A DNA stretch of 64,000 nt from contig NZ_CP039396.1 of NCBI RefSeq assembly GCF_004803915.1, positions 2,976,001 to 3,040,000 on the forward strand, read 5' to 3'. The notes beneath the pieces are model-generated. The model did not search any database and was not told the origin of the DNA. It saw only the letters and a program-made list of their open reading frames with translations. This document shows, piece after piece, positions 16,923 to 25,937 of the stretch (the stretch's first letter is position 1; each line of letters starts with the position of its first letter). Both the position numbers and the translations under genes were made by a program. The DNA is from Duncaniella dubosii. GTDB taxonomy: Bacteria; Bacteroidota; Bacteroidia; Bacteroidales; Muribaculaceae.

Positions 16923-18557
16923 TCACATTTTAGACACGAAATATTCCTTATCCAGTGCGTCAGAGGCAAGAATACGATCCTTGAGCCGACTTCTTCGATT
17001 ATAAAAGTTTTTTATTTTTATGTTAGTGAAAATACATACGGCTCGCGGGGAAAATCCGGCATAAAGATATGTAAGGAATATCCGATCGTTTTTATTTAAT
17101 TCCGGCAACTGTTCTCTGATTCTGATCAATATGTTGTCGAGAAATGTATTGACTATTCCTTCAAGTTCGGCAATACTTTTCGTGTCCCGTAATGCAAGAA
17201 TATGTTTCTCTACTTCATTATAGAGTGTAAGTTTCAGCTTATCCGATTCGCTCTTTTCAAAATACTCATTGCATAACATATTGAGTGTGTCAAGGCGACT
17301 TCCATACAAAGCATCTACCTTGGCCTCAAGTTCGAGGTTTCTATCTGTTCTTTCAGCAATAAGCAATGACAGCTCCTCAATTTCTCTGTGTTTCTGGACA
17401 AACCGACGATGGACGATTACAAAAACGGCACCTCCGACAGCAATGACTCCTGTCAAGACCATGACTAAAATATTCCATGCCATGCGAGAGCTTTTCTTTG
17501 AAGTGTCTATCTGCATCTCGTAATCATTGGTAAGAATCTCTATTGTCTCTCTCAATTGTCCTTCTCTTGATGTCGGACATCTTATGATTCCTCTGTCGGT
17601 ATAAAGGATTAAAGTATCATATTCATCAAATATACTACTGAAAGGGAAGTCAAGAGTTATATGCCATTTTGTATTTTTACCTGTCGACTCATTTGTCTGG
17701 GCAATGAGAGAGAATGGTTCCATTGGTTCATACATACTGTCACAATGTTGCCATTCCGCTTTATAAATAGTGAATGGAGCATTGGTACTTTGTAGTTCAA
17801 AGGACATTCGGACTCTGTTGTCCGCGTTAGACAACCACTTAAACAGCATCCTAAGCTCTTCGGATGAAGAAGTCGGGATACTATCTGAAACAGAATATGT
17901 GACGATATTTACAGCATTAAGAGGAACGCATAAAAAGAAGATTGCAACCAAGCAAATTAACAGCCGGTTACAAAATTTTTGTGATATTTCAATAATTGCG
18001 AAATTTTCATTACTGGCATCTTTAGCAAGAGCGGTAACACGTCTTACAAATTCAGTCTTGGCTTCGGTATACTTGTCCCTGTCATGACTGTATTGTGGCA
18101 AAAGAGACATTTTAAGCAATTCATATTCATGAGCTACATCCGGATTCTCTCTCAGATAGTCACGAAAAATAATTTCGTCATTGTCACCTTTCAGATGAAT
18201 GTGTATATGAAATACGCGTTCGGCATACCCTGCAGATGTGTAACCCTTATTAAAACTCAGTCTGCTTGATGACGACGACATGCAGATATAGCCTGCATTT
18301 TCCATTGTATTCCTAAGGCGTGACAGATTTTCATTATGTGTGATTTCCACCAGAATATCAACAATCGGCTTTGCCTTGATATCAGGGATTGCCGTACTTC
18401 CTATATGATGGATTACTGGTGAACAATCTGATAAAAGTCTTTTAAGTTGATCTATTTCATCATCGGCCCACTCTTTCCAGCATGGGTTATTAGGAACGAG
18501 AACTATGGGAAACAATTGCCACAGTTCATCCAATGTCATATCTTTGAGATTTTTCAT
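16923..18557 (-). CDS. GrpB-like protein apparently fused to a membrane-anchored HTH regulator
   Basis: The 544-residue frame contains two proteins. Residues 1-~180 are a GrpB/UPF0157 nucleotidyltransferase-like domain (HHIGSTAIPDIKAKPIVDI). The second starts with a signal-peptide-like stretch and an extracytoplasmic beta-rich region. It then has a transmembrane helix (ILVMVLTGVIAVGGAVFVIV), a coiled coil, and a C-terminal segment (NDRIFLTYLYAGFSPRAV, then NRRSRLKDRI) like the HTH end of Bacteroidales regulators. An ATG at 18010 (minus strand) lies in another frame. Adding one base to the A/T run at 17972-17980 would let that ATG read M-K-I-S-Q-L-L-K-Y-H into the signal peptide. The same base would give the GrpB frame its own stop shortly after. 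The fusion is therefore probably an indel artefact joining two overlapping genes. Confidence 0.72.
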   Translation of the reverse strand: MKNLKDMTLDELWQLFPIVLVPNNPCWKEWADDEIDQLKRLLSDCSPVIHHIGSTAIPDIKAKPIVDILVEITHNENLSRLRNTMENAGYICMSSSSSRLSFNKGYTSAGYAERVFHIHIHLKGDNDEIIFRDYLRENPDVAHEYELLKMSLLPQYSHDRDKYTEAKTEFVRRVTALAKDASNENFAIIEISQKFCNRLLICLVAIFFLCVPLNAVNIVTYSVSDSIPTSSSEELRMLFKWLSNADNRVRMSFELQSTNAPFTIYKAEWQHCDSMYEPMEPFSLIAQTNESTGKNTKWHITLDFPFSSIFDEYDTLILYTDRGIIRCPTSREGQLRETIEILTNDYEMQIDTSKKSSRMAWNILVMVLTGVIAVGGAVFVIVHRRFVQKHREIEELSLLIAERTDRNLELEAKVDALYGSRLDTLNMLCNEYFEKSESDKLKLTLYNEVEKHILALRDTKSIAELEGIVNTFLDNILIRIREQLPELNKNDRIFLTYLYAGFSPRAVCIFTNIKIKNFYNRRSRLKDRILASDALDKEYFVSKM

Positions 18558-18582
18558 CTTGACAGTTAAGCTATAGATATAA

Positions 18583-18625
18583 GCCTACGCTACCCGTACT
18601 AATTATATCGACAGATAGCGTAGGC
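18583..18625 (-). terminator. Terminator of the glycine-cleavage operon
   Basis: GCCTACGCTA (18583-18592) pairs perfectly with TAGCGTAGGC (18616-18625), 24 bases beyond the lpdA stop on the minus strand. Confidence 0.6.
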
Positions 18626-18648
18626 ATTTTCCCGTGTAAGCCCCGGTA

Positions 18649-19976
18649 TCACATTGCTGCGGCCATAACCACTTCTCCTAAGGTCGGATGGGCATGGACT
18701 GCGGAACTGATAGCTGAGACACCGAGTCGCGCCTGCATTGAGGTTGCGATTTCCTGAACGAGATCTGCGGCATGAGCACCACAGATATGACATCCGAGCA
18801 GTTCGCCGGTTTTTGCATCAGATATGATTTTGACCAGACCGTCGGGCTCACCCATTGCCAATGCTTTTCCGTTGGCTCTGAATGTCGCTTTCCCGACTTT
18901 TATGTCGCGCCCAAGCTCAAGACATTTTTCCTCAGTGAGACCCACCATCGCACATTCAGGCACAGTGAAGACAGCCGAAGGAATCACATCAGTCAGTTCG
19001 CGAAGTCCGAGGACGACTTTCCCTTGCATTGTGGCTGCGTGAGCGAGCATGCAACGTCCGTTGACATCTCCTATGGCATAAAGCCTGACATCTGACGGCT
19101 CTTGCCCTTCATCAAACATAACAGACATATCATCGTTGACAGCAATGGCATTACGATTGAACTTCACTCCAAGTTCAACAAGCCCATCGGGTACTACCGG
19201 CCTACGTCCGACAGCCATCAGGACAACTTCAGAAGCGATTGACTTCTCTTTCTCCTTGACAATGTAATTTACGGTCGGGCCGGCTTCGATTGATTTTACT
19301 TCTGCACCGGTGATAATGTTTATCCCTCGTTTTTTGAGAGACATGCGCAGACGTTTGGCAATTTCTGCATCGAAAGGAGGAAGAATCTCCTTGCAATACT
19401 CGACAACTGTCACTTCGACACCTAATGCAGAGAATATTGAGGCAAATTCCATACCGATAACCCCCCCCCAATAATGCACATTGATTCAGGGAGCGTTTCA
19501 AGCGAAAGAATTTCATCGCTGGTCATCGCCAGTTCTTTTCCATCTATCGGTAATAAGGTGGGCGCGGAGCCTGTAGCGATGATGATTGTCGGTGCTGTAT
19601 ATTCAGTGCCGTTCACATCGATGACTGACGGTGAAATGAAACGAGCCTCACCATTGACTACATTGACATCCTTAAGCAATGTGGCCACTCCTTCGCGAAG
19701 CTCTGCTACAACCCGGTCTTTACGCTGCATGACTGCCGGAAAATCGAGCGATGCAGTTGTCTCAGCGAAACCATAGTTACGGGCTTCTGCAAAATCAAGG
19801 GCGATTTGGGCGGTACGGCATAAAGCCTTCGTCGGAATACAACCACGGTTGAGACATGTCCCCCCAAATTTATCACGCTCGATAAGAGTCACGCTTTTAC
19901 CGAGAGCTACGGCCTCGACGGCTGTTTCATAACCGCCGGGGCCAGCTCCGATAATTATTAGATCAGACTTTTCCAT
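18649..19976 (-). CDS. lpdA: Dihydrolipoyl dehydrogenase (glycine cleavage L protein), frameshifted in this sequence
   Basis: An FAD flavoenzyme that reoxidises the dihydrolipoyl arm of GcvH. The FAD motif is GAGPGG (10-15), the redox disulfide is C41-x4-C46 (GGTCLNRGCIP), and the C-terminal active-site motif is HAHPTLGEVV. The frame breaks within a run of nine G (plus-strand C 19461-19469). The family motif CIIGGGVIG needs ten, so one base is missing. The two pieces (19976-19422 and 19479-18649) then join to about 442 residues, near normal. Last gene of the gcv operon and followed by a terminator. Poly-G slippage in vivo is possible, but miscalling is more likely. Confidence 0.92.
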
Positions 19977-20015
19977 ATCGTTGGATTTGGTATAGAACAG
20001 TGATTTCTGTATCTG

Positions 20016-21497
20016 TCAGTCAAGTTCGGCAAAAGTAACCACAGGATTAAGAGCGGCGGCAGTGTCGTCTGGCTTTCGGATTGGAGTCTCAAGTGGAGCG
20101 TTCTTAACCGTTTCGGGATCTTCTGCTGCTTCACGGGCTATGTCGCGCATAACCGCGATGAACTCATCAAGAGTCTCCTTGCTTTCCGTTTCCGTAGGCT
20201 CTATCATGAGAGATTCATGGAATAGAAGCGGGAAATAGATGGTCGGTGCATGGAAGCCATGATCAAGAAGACGCTTGGCCACATTCAGAGTGGTGACCCC
20301 GGTCGATTTATTGGCAAGTCCGTCGAACACAAACTCATGTTTGCACACACGGTCAATCGGCAGAGCATAAAGGTCGCGCAATGATTCCTTGACATAATTC
20401 GCATTTAATGTCGCGAGTGTGCCGGCAAGTTTCAGACCGTCGCTGCCGAGTGAAAGGATGTAGGCAAGCGCACGCAGTTCGACTGCGAAATTTCCGAGCC
20501 ACGATGATATGCGCCCGAGCGCGTGTGGGGCTTTCTCTGTGCCGAAATCAAGATGGAAAAGTGGATCGTCGTCACCGCTGTGTTTTACGACACGGGGATT
20601 TGGCAGGAACTGTTCGAGCCCTGCACGTACTCCGACAGGCCCTGCACCCGGACCGCCTCCGCCATGAGGTGTGGAGAAGGTCTTGTGAAGGTTGATGTGC
20701 ATCACATCAAATCCCATGTCCCCCGGACGTGCCACTCCGAGGAGCGGGTTGAGATTTGCACCATCATAATAGAGAAGTGCGCCACAGGCGTGGACTATCT
20801 CGGCTATTTCCGGTATATTATGTTCGAAAATCCCGACTGTATTGGGATTGGTCATCATTACAGCAGCAATAGTGTCGTCAAGCAACGGGCGGAGAGCATT
20901 GACATCGACAGTGCCGTCCGGCAGACTCTTGACTTCGACAACCTTGAGTCCGGCTACAGCAGCTGATGCGGGGTTAGTTCCGTGAGCTGAATCTGGGACT
21001 ATCACTTTTGTACGCTTCGTGTCTCCACGGCTTTCATGATAGGCACGTATGACCATCAGGCCTGTCAGTTCTCCGTGTGCACCGGCATAGGGATTGAGGG
21101 TAAATTCGGCCATACCGCCTATTTCACACAGCATCCGCTGTAAGGTGTAGTAGGCTTCGAGCGCACCTTGTACAGTCGCTGACGGCTGGAAAGGATGAAG
21201 CGACGTGAAAGCCGGAAGAGAAGCCATTTCCTCGTTGATCTTCGGATTATACTTCATGGTGCATGAACCAAGAGGATAGAATCCGGTGTCAACGCCAAAA
21301 TTATTGGTCGACATGTTGTTGTAGTGTCTGACTGCTGTCAGTTCGTCTACTTCCGGAAGCTGCGGAGCGTTTTGGCGCAACAGTCCGGCAGGGAGTGTGG
21401 GAAGCACGTCGTCACAACCGTTTGACGGCAGACTATAGCCCTGACGTCCCGGACGTGAGAGCTCAAAAATTACTTTTCCGTAATATTTCTTATTCAT
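20016..21497 (-). CDS. gcvPB: Glycine dehydrogenase (decarboxylating) subunit 2
   Basis: The PLP-binding half of the split P protein, which decarboxylates glycine and transfers the aminomethyl group to lipoyl-GcvH. The PLP lysine is K272 in HINLHKTFSTPHGGGGPG. The N-terminal block NMSTNNFGVDTGFYPLGSCTMKYNPK is characteristic of subunit 2. The 493-residue length is normal. It lies 15 bases after gcvPA on the same strand. Confidence 0.95.
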   Translation of the reverse strand: MNKKYYGKVIFELSRPGRQGYSLPSNGCDDVLPTLPAGLLRQNAPQLPEVDELTAVRHYNNMSTNNFGVDTGFYPLGSCTMKYNPKINEEMASLPAFTSLHPFQPSATVQGALEAYYTLQRMLCEIGGMAEFTLNPYAGAHGELTGLMVIRAYHESRGDTKRTKVIVPDSAHGTNPASAAVAGLKVVEVKSLPDGTVDVNALRPLLDDTIAAVMMTNPNTVGIFEHNIPEIAEIVHACGALLYYDGANLNPLLGVARPGDMGFDVMHINLHKTFSTPHGGGGPGAGPVGVRAGLEQFLPNPRVVKHSGDDDPLFHLDFGTEKAPHALGRISSWLGNFAVELRALAYILSLGSDGLKLAGTLATLNANYVKESLRDLYALPIDRVCKHEFVFDGLANKSTGVTTLNVAKRLLDHGFHAPTIYFPLLFHESLMIEPTETESKETLDEFIAVMRDIAREAAEDPETVKNAPLETPIRKPDDTAAALNPVVTFAELD

Positions 21498-21512
21498 GGT
21501 TTCGGGACATCA

Positions 21513-22958
21513 TCAGTTTGACATTTCATTAGCTGCAACACCACCGTTCATCGCAGGAACGGTCGCTTTTGAGAAAGTTTCAGCGCGCCAGACATAGCGG
21601 TCGATTTCTTCCTTTGTACGTGTTTCGGTAACGCAGACAAGAAGTTCGTCTTCCGATATCATCACTCCGGGCAGACAACCGCAGGAATTACATACCTCTA
21701 CAAAATCAGCGAGTTTGACCTCTCCCTTGAAACGCACCACAAATTCATTTAGGAACGGTCTGTCGGGATATTTGAGCTCAAATGCTCCCGTCTCGACAAG
21801 CCGGGATGCGAGATAGTGCGCACCGGCAGCCGACAGTTCGTTGACTTCACGCAAACCTTTTGCACCCATCAGAGAAAGATACATGGCCACATAGAGCGCC
21901 ATCAGACCTTGGTTCGAGCAGATATTGGATGTGGCTTTGTCACGACGGATATGCTGCTCGCGGGCCTGAAGTGTGAGCACAAACACGCGCTGTCCGTCAG
22001 CATCGGTTGTAGCTCCGACTATACGGCCGGGTAGTTTGCGGATGAGAGCCTTGCTGCAACAGATGTAACCCAGATAAGGACCTCCGAAATTAAGGGGCAT
22101 GCCAAGAGACTGAGCCTCACCTGCGGCAATGTCAGCACCCCATTCTCCGGGAGTACGTATGACACCGAGTGTTGAAGCGGGAGCGGTCATGATGAGCAGA
22201 GCTTTGGCTGCGTGAACCATGTCGGCAACACCTGTGTAGTCTTCAAGGATTCCATAGAAATTCGGAGTTGCGACAATCACTCCGGCCACATCACCATCGG
22301 CAAGCATTTCTCGCATGGTATCGAGGTCGGTGACACCATCCTTTTCTGCGATAGTATCCACACGGACTCCGTGGTAACGTGCGTATGTGTCTATGACTTC
22401 GCGGTAAATCGGATTGAGTGTCGCCGAAACGAGCACACGGTTTCTTTTGCGTGCGTGGCTTATCGCCATCAGCATTGCTTCGGCCACTGCAGTCGTGCCG
22501 TCATACATCGAGGCATTCGAAACTTCCATACCTGTCAGCTGTGTCATCATTGACTGGTATTCGAAGATGTATTGCAGTGTGCCTTGTGAAATTTCCGGCT
22601 GATATGGAGTATAGGCAGTCAGAAATTCAGAGCGCGATGCGAGTGACTGGACGACGGCAGGTGTATAATGGTCGTAGAAGCCCGCGCCGGCAAAGCATGT
22701 CAAAGGCTGGTTTCGGACTGCAAGTTCCTCAAAAAAATCGCGGACCTCTTTTTCGCTCATCTGAGGCTGAAGGTCATAATCGCGCTTCAGTTTCAGACTT
22801 TCAGGGACATCGCTGTAAAGCTCGTCGAGGCTCTTCATATTACAGCGTTCGAGCATTGCAGCGATATCCTCGGGAGTATGGGGGAAATATCTGTGGGTCA
22901 CTTTATGATAGTTCGTAAATTGTAAGACAGAATTTTTCTTAACCGATACAAAATGCAA
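21513..22958 (-). CDS. gcvPA: Glycine dehydrogenase (decarboxylating) subunit 1
   Basis: The N-terminal half of the split P protein. Family blocks include HRYFPHTPEDI, TCFAGAGFYDHYTPA, SQGTLQYIFEYQSMM and NASMYDGTTA. The frame extends to a TTG at 22958 that abuts the gcvH stop (TGA-TTG), and no ATG precedes the conserved HKVTHRYFPHT start. The start may be the TTG with coupling to gcvH, a non-ATG codon, or obscured by a sequence error. Length of about 470-481 residues is normal. It must pair with GcvPB as an alpha2beta2-type enzyme. Confidence 0.93.
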   Translation of the reverse strand: MHFVSVKKNSVLQFTNYHKVTHRYFPHTPEDIAAMLERCNMKSLDELYSDVPESLKLKRDYDLQPQMSEKEVRDFFEELAVRNQPLTCFAGAGFYDHYTPAVVQSLASRSEFLTAYTPYQPEISQGTLQYIFEYQSMMTQLTGMEVSNASMYDGTTAVAEAMLMAISHARKRNRVLVSATLNPIYREVIDTYARYHGVRVDTIAEKDGVTDLDTMREMLADGDVAGVIVATPNFYGILEDYTGVADMVHAAKALLIMTAPASTLGVIRTPGEWGADIAAGEAQSLGMPLNFGGPYLGYICCSKALIRKLPGRIVGATTDADGQRVFVLTLQAREQHIRRDKATSNICSNQGLMALYVAMYLSLMGAKGLREVNELSAAGAHYLASRLVETGAFELKYPDRPFLNEFVVRFKGEVKLADFVEVCNSCGCLPGVMISEDELLVCVTETRTKEEIDRYVWRAETFSKATVPAMNGGVAANEMSN

Positions 22959-23336
22959 TCAGTGCTTTTCAGCTTCGCAGTGTGCGCGATAAGCTTCTTC
23001 GTCCATAAGATTTTCAAGTTCAGACGGGTCAGTCAGCTCAATTTTGACAATCCAGTTGGCCATTGCATCCTCGTTGATAAGACGCGGGTTGTCAATTAGC
23101 TGTTCGTTTGACTCAATAACAGCACCGCTTACCGGGGCAAACAGGTCGCTGGCAGCCTTGACACTTTCCACTGCGCCGAATTCCTCGCCTGCTTCAAGGT
23201 CATCGCCTTGCTCCGGCATGTCGACATAAACGACATTTCCAAGTGCATGCTGTGCGTAATCGCTGATGCCGATATAACCGATGTTACCGTCAACCGTTAC
23301 ATATTCGTGGGTAGGAGAATAATATGTCTTGCTCAT
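22959..23336 (-). CDS. gcvH: Glycine cleavage system H protein
   Basis: A 125-residue lipoyl carrier shuttling the aminomethyl group between P, T and L proteins. The lipoylated lysine is K60 in GAVESVKAASD. The N-terminal YSPTHEYV and C-terminal MDEEAYRAHCE match the family. The neighbouring lipoate ligase could supply its cofactor. Confidence 0.96.
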   Translation of the reverse strand: MSKTYYSPTHEYVTVDGNIGYIGISDYAQHALGNVVYVDMPEQGDDLEAGEEFGAVESVKAASDLFAPVSGAVIESNEQLIDNPRLINEDAMANWIVKIELTDPSELENLMDEEAYRAHCEAEKH

Positions 23337-23383
23337 AATTGTAGTTTTAAGAAGTGGGAAAATAATTTATTCTGTATTTGGGA

Positions 23384-24481
23384 TTATTTTTTATATGATT
23401 TCTTATAGAACTTTTTAGCTACGACTTTTGCCGGGAAAGTTTTGCGGCGGATGCGTACTTTAAGTTCATTGTCCTTGACGGCATACTTTGTTTCAATCAA
23501 TGCGGCAGCAATACTCTTGTCAACCGAAATTCCACGATAGCCGGTTGTGACATAGCCTATCACTTCGTCATCAGCATTGAGCACTTCATAGCCGTGGCGT
23601 GGAATAGCGCGATCCAACAGTTCCAGTCCAACAAGTTTACGTGGAGCTCCTTCAGCCTTCTGACGTGCGATGACATCACGTCCGATAAATTCAGGTTTAT
23701 CAAGCTTGACAAACATAGACAGACATGCCTCGACAGGTGTTATATCGTCAGCAAGCTCATCGCCATATAGAGGCAGTCCTACTTCAAAACGAAGAGTATC
23801 ACGGCAGCCGAGGCCACAAGGAGTAACCTTGCCTGAATCAATGAGTTTATCCCATAGCTTTCGGGTTGTCTCATGATCGGTATAGATTTCAAATCCGTCT
23901 TCGCCTGTATAACCGGTACGACTGACAATCATGGGAGAACCATTATAGTCAAGTTCTTTAAAAGTATAAAATGAGAGTTCCTTGCATGGAATGTCCAATA
24001 TGTTTTCAAGCGCCGCTTCAGCCTCTGGCCCTTGCACGGCAATTTCGCCTGTCGTATCGCTTACATTTTCAACATTGGCATCAAAAGCCTTGGCCTGTTC
24101 CTCAATCCATGCCACATCCTTGGCTATGTTCGAGGCATTTATAACAAGGAGGAAACTGTTTTCTCCACGTTTATAGACAAGGAGATCATCAACGACTCCA
24201 CCCTCGTGATTCAGCATCATTCCATACAGGATACCACCTTTGTCAAGCGGGGCGACGTCATTTGAGAAAATATAATTTACGAATTTCTCGGCCTCCGCAC
24301 CTGTAACGGTCACTTCGCCCATGTGAGAGACATCAAAAACACCGCAGGCCTTACGGACGGCGTTGTGTTCTTCGACAATACCGGAATACTGGATTGGCAT
24401 GTCGAAACCTCCAAACGGGCTCATTTGAGCGCCAAGACTGACATGTTTGTCATGAAGGCATGTTTTTCTTAATTCTTCCAT
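23384..24481 (-). CDS. gcvT: Aminomethyltransferase (glycine cleavage T protein)
   Basis: A 365-residue folate-dependent enzyme that releases ammonia from aminomethyl-GcvH and forms methylene-tetrahydrofolate. Motifs: GGFDMPIQYSGIVEEH, the folate-site region GVFDVSHMGEV, SRTGYTGEDGFEIY and the C-terminal barrel (GYVTTGYRGISVDKSIA). Start ATG at 24481; 52 bases after lplA. Confidence 0.95.
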   Translation of the reverse strand: MEELRKTCLHDKHVSLGAQMSPFGGFDMPIQYSGIVEEHNAVRKACGVFDVSHMGEVTVTGAEAEKFVNYIFSNDVAPLDKGGILYGMMLNHEGGVVDDLLVYKRGENSFLLVINASNIAKDVAWIEEQAKAFDANVENVSDTTGEIAVQGPEAEAALENILDIPCKELSFYTFKELDYNGSPMIVSRTGYTGEDGFEIYTDHETTRKLWDKLIDSGKVTPCGLGCRDTLRFEVGLPLYGDELADDITPVEACLSMFVKLDKPEFIGRDVIARQKAEGAPRKLVGLELLDRAIPRHGYEVLNADDEVIGYVTTGYRGISVDKSIAAALIETKYAVKDNELKVRIRRKTFPAKVVAKKFYKKSYKK

Positions 24482-24533
24482 TTGCGGATTAGTATTTTAA
24501 GGTTGTTATTTATCTTTGATTTATATCTAAATT

Positions 24534-25514
24534 TCAGAAAATCAGAGTGACGAATTTGTCGATTGTCATTCCGGGGATAAGAGCGTTGAGATCTATCTCC
24601 CTGAGTGCGGCCCTTACAGGCTCTCTTTCATAGGCTATCCCGACAAGAGCTTTCGATATAGCAGCTTCCGCTTCGGAATTTTCCAAAAAGTCACCGGTGA
24701 GAACAATTGTTTCAATAAGACCCTTAGACACCGACATATTAACGTTTATCTCCCCTATTACGTCCATCCTCTCGCTGTGCTCTACAGTTCCTCTTGGATT
24801 TTTACCTGCGAGCCATGTCGGAACATAGTATTCCTGTTCGATTTTTTCAATGGCCCGGATGTCGTCATCAGTAAGGACAAGAGTATTTCCGTTGCTGGCC
24901 ACTGTTTTCAGTATATGGTCAAGGAAATCGGAAATAGAAAGATCAGGTAAATGTTCTTTTATGGTAGTCACTCTGCTTCGGGTTGACTGAACACCGTGTG
25001 ACGCAAGTTTTGTTTTAGATGGCCGGAGAGTATTTGACATCAGAACAGGGTCATAATCATAGAGCATTGTCCCATGTACTATGCTTCGTCCCGGAAGGTG
25101 ATAATAGGCATTGCCCGACACTTTGCGGTCACCTATCAGTATGTCATTTCGAGAATTATCGGAAGCATCAAGCCCAAGATTCCTGAGAGCGGTCGCTACC
25201 ATCGAAGTATATTCGCTGAAAGTGCTACAGACATCATCAGATGATGTCACATAGGAGAACATGATGTTATTCATGTCGGCGAGCACAGCCCCTCCGCCAC
25301 TTTTTCGACGGAAAATTTCCACACCGTTGTCATGGCAATAGTCCACGTTAATCTCTTTTTCGAGCAACTGGTTTCTACCGATGATGACAGAGGGATTTAC
25401 CTGCCATGCAAAGAAAAAATCCCTGTCAGGATAACGTCGAGCCAGATATTCCTCCTCTGCAAGATAGAAAGCAAGCTTGCGTGGGTGCAAGTCATTTATT
25501 ATGACTAAGTCCAT
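24534..25514 (-). CDS. lplA: Lipoate-protein ligase A family protein
   Basis: A 326-residue lipoyl/octanoyl-AMP ligase family enzyme. The lipoate-binding signature is RRKSGGGAVLAD, with DILIGDRKVSGNAYYH carrying the conserved lysine. A C-terminal accessory domain follows (residues about 240-326, FLENSEAEAAISKALVG). As the first gene of the gcv operon it is likely to lipoylate GcvH. A strong promoter lies upstream at 25566-25595. Confidence 0.9.
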   Translation of the reverse strand: MDLVIINDLHPRKLAFYLAEEEYLARRYPDRDFFFAWQVNPSVIIGRNQLLEKEINVDYCHDNGVEIFRRKSGGGAVLADMNNIMFSYVTSSDDVCSTFSEYTSMVATALRNLGLDASDNSRNDILIGDRKVSGNAYYHLPGRSIVHGTMLYDYDPVLMSNTLRPSKTKLASHGVQSTRSRVTTIKEHLPDLSISDFLDHILKTVASNGNTLVLTDDDIRAIEKIEQEYYVPTWLAGKNPRGTVEHSERMDVIGEINVNMSVSKGLIETIVLTGDFLENSEAEAAISKALVGIAYEREPVRAALREIDLNALIPGMTIDKFVTLIF

Positions 25515-25565
25515 ATTGATAAATAGATGTATGGTTAACTTGACCTGAAAGATTTCCGGTCACTG

Positions 25566-25595
25566 CAAAAGTAATAAATTTTGTATAAATACAAA
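25566..25595 (-). promoter_or_regulatory. Promoter of the lplA-gcv operon
   Basis: Minus strand: -33 box TTTG (25592-25595), then 18 bases, then -7 box TACTTTTG (25566-25573), about 50 bases before the lplA ATG. No glycine-riboswitch-like structure is seen in the short leader. Confidence 0.65.
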
Positions 25596-25740
25596 CGAAA
25601 CATCAAAAAAATCAGTAAAAATATTTAGAATTAAAACCCATGACAATAAAGCGCCCGTGGCAAGCGTTAATGAGATAAAACAAGCACCTTCCATTGCGAC
25701 ACATTATATTTCGGTATTATTTTTCGGTATTATTTTTCGT

Positions 25741-25908
25741 ATGCCTATGAATAAAAATTTTACTCCTGAATCCACGTTTACTCACGTTATCGCCGAAACA
25801 AAGCAGCGTCCGAAAAAAATCACGCTCGCTAAAATCCGCCAGTTTGCACGGGCATATACTTTTGCCCCTGTAGAAATTCCGGCGCTTGGAAATATTGTGG
25901 CTAATTAA
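25741..25908 (+). CDS. Small hypothetical protein (55 aa)
   Basis: The ATG at 25741 gives a 55-residue basic peptide with the segment RPKKITLAKIRQFARAYTFAP and a C-terminal VAN. Short proteins with a comparable RP..TL..IRQFARAY pattern are common in Bacteroidales as far as I recall. No export signal is present. The leader has a direct repeat (TTATTTTTCGGTA-like, twice) just before the start. The gene is divergent from the gcv operon and 29 bases before rmuC. Confidence 0.55.
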   Translation: MPMNKNFTPESTFTHVIAETKQRPKKITLAKIRQFARAYTFAPVEIPALGNIVAN

Positions 25909-25937
25909 TTGACCGTTCTATCCCCTCCTGATTTCAC

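Noticed and set aside
24482..25600. Glycine riboswitch in the gcv operon leader
   Set aside because: The leader between promoter and lplA is only about 45 bases, and the lplA-gcvT gap is 52 bases; neither can hold the tandem or single aptamer.
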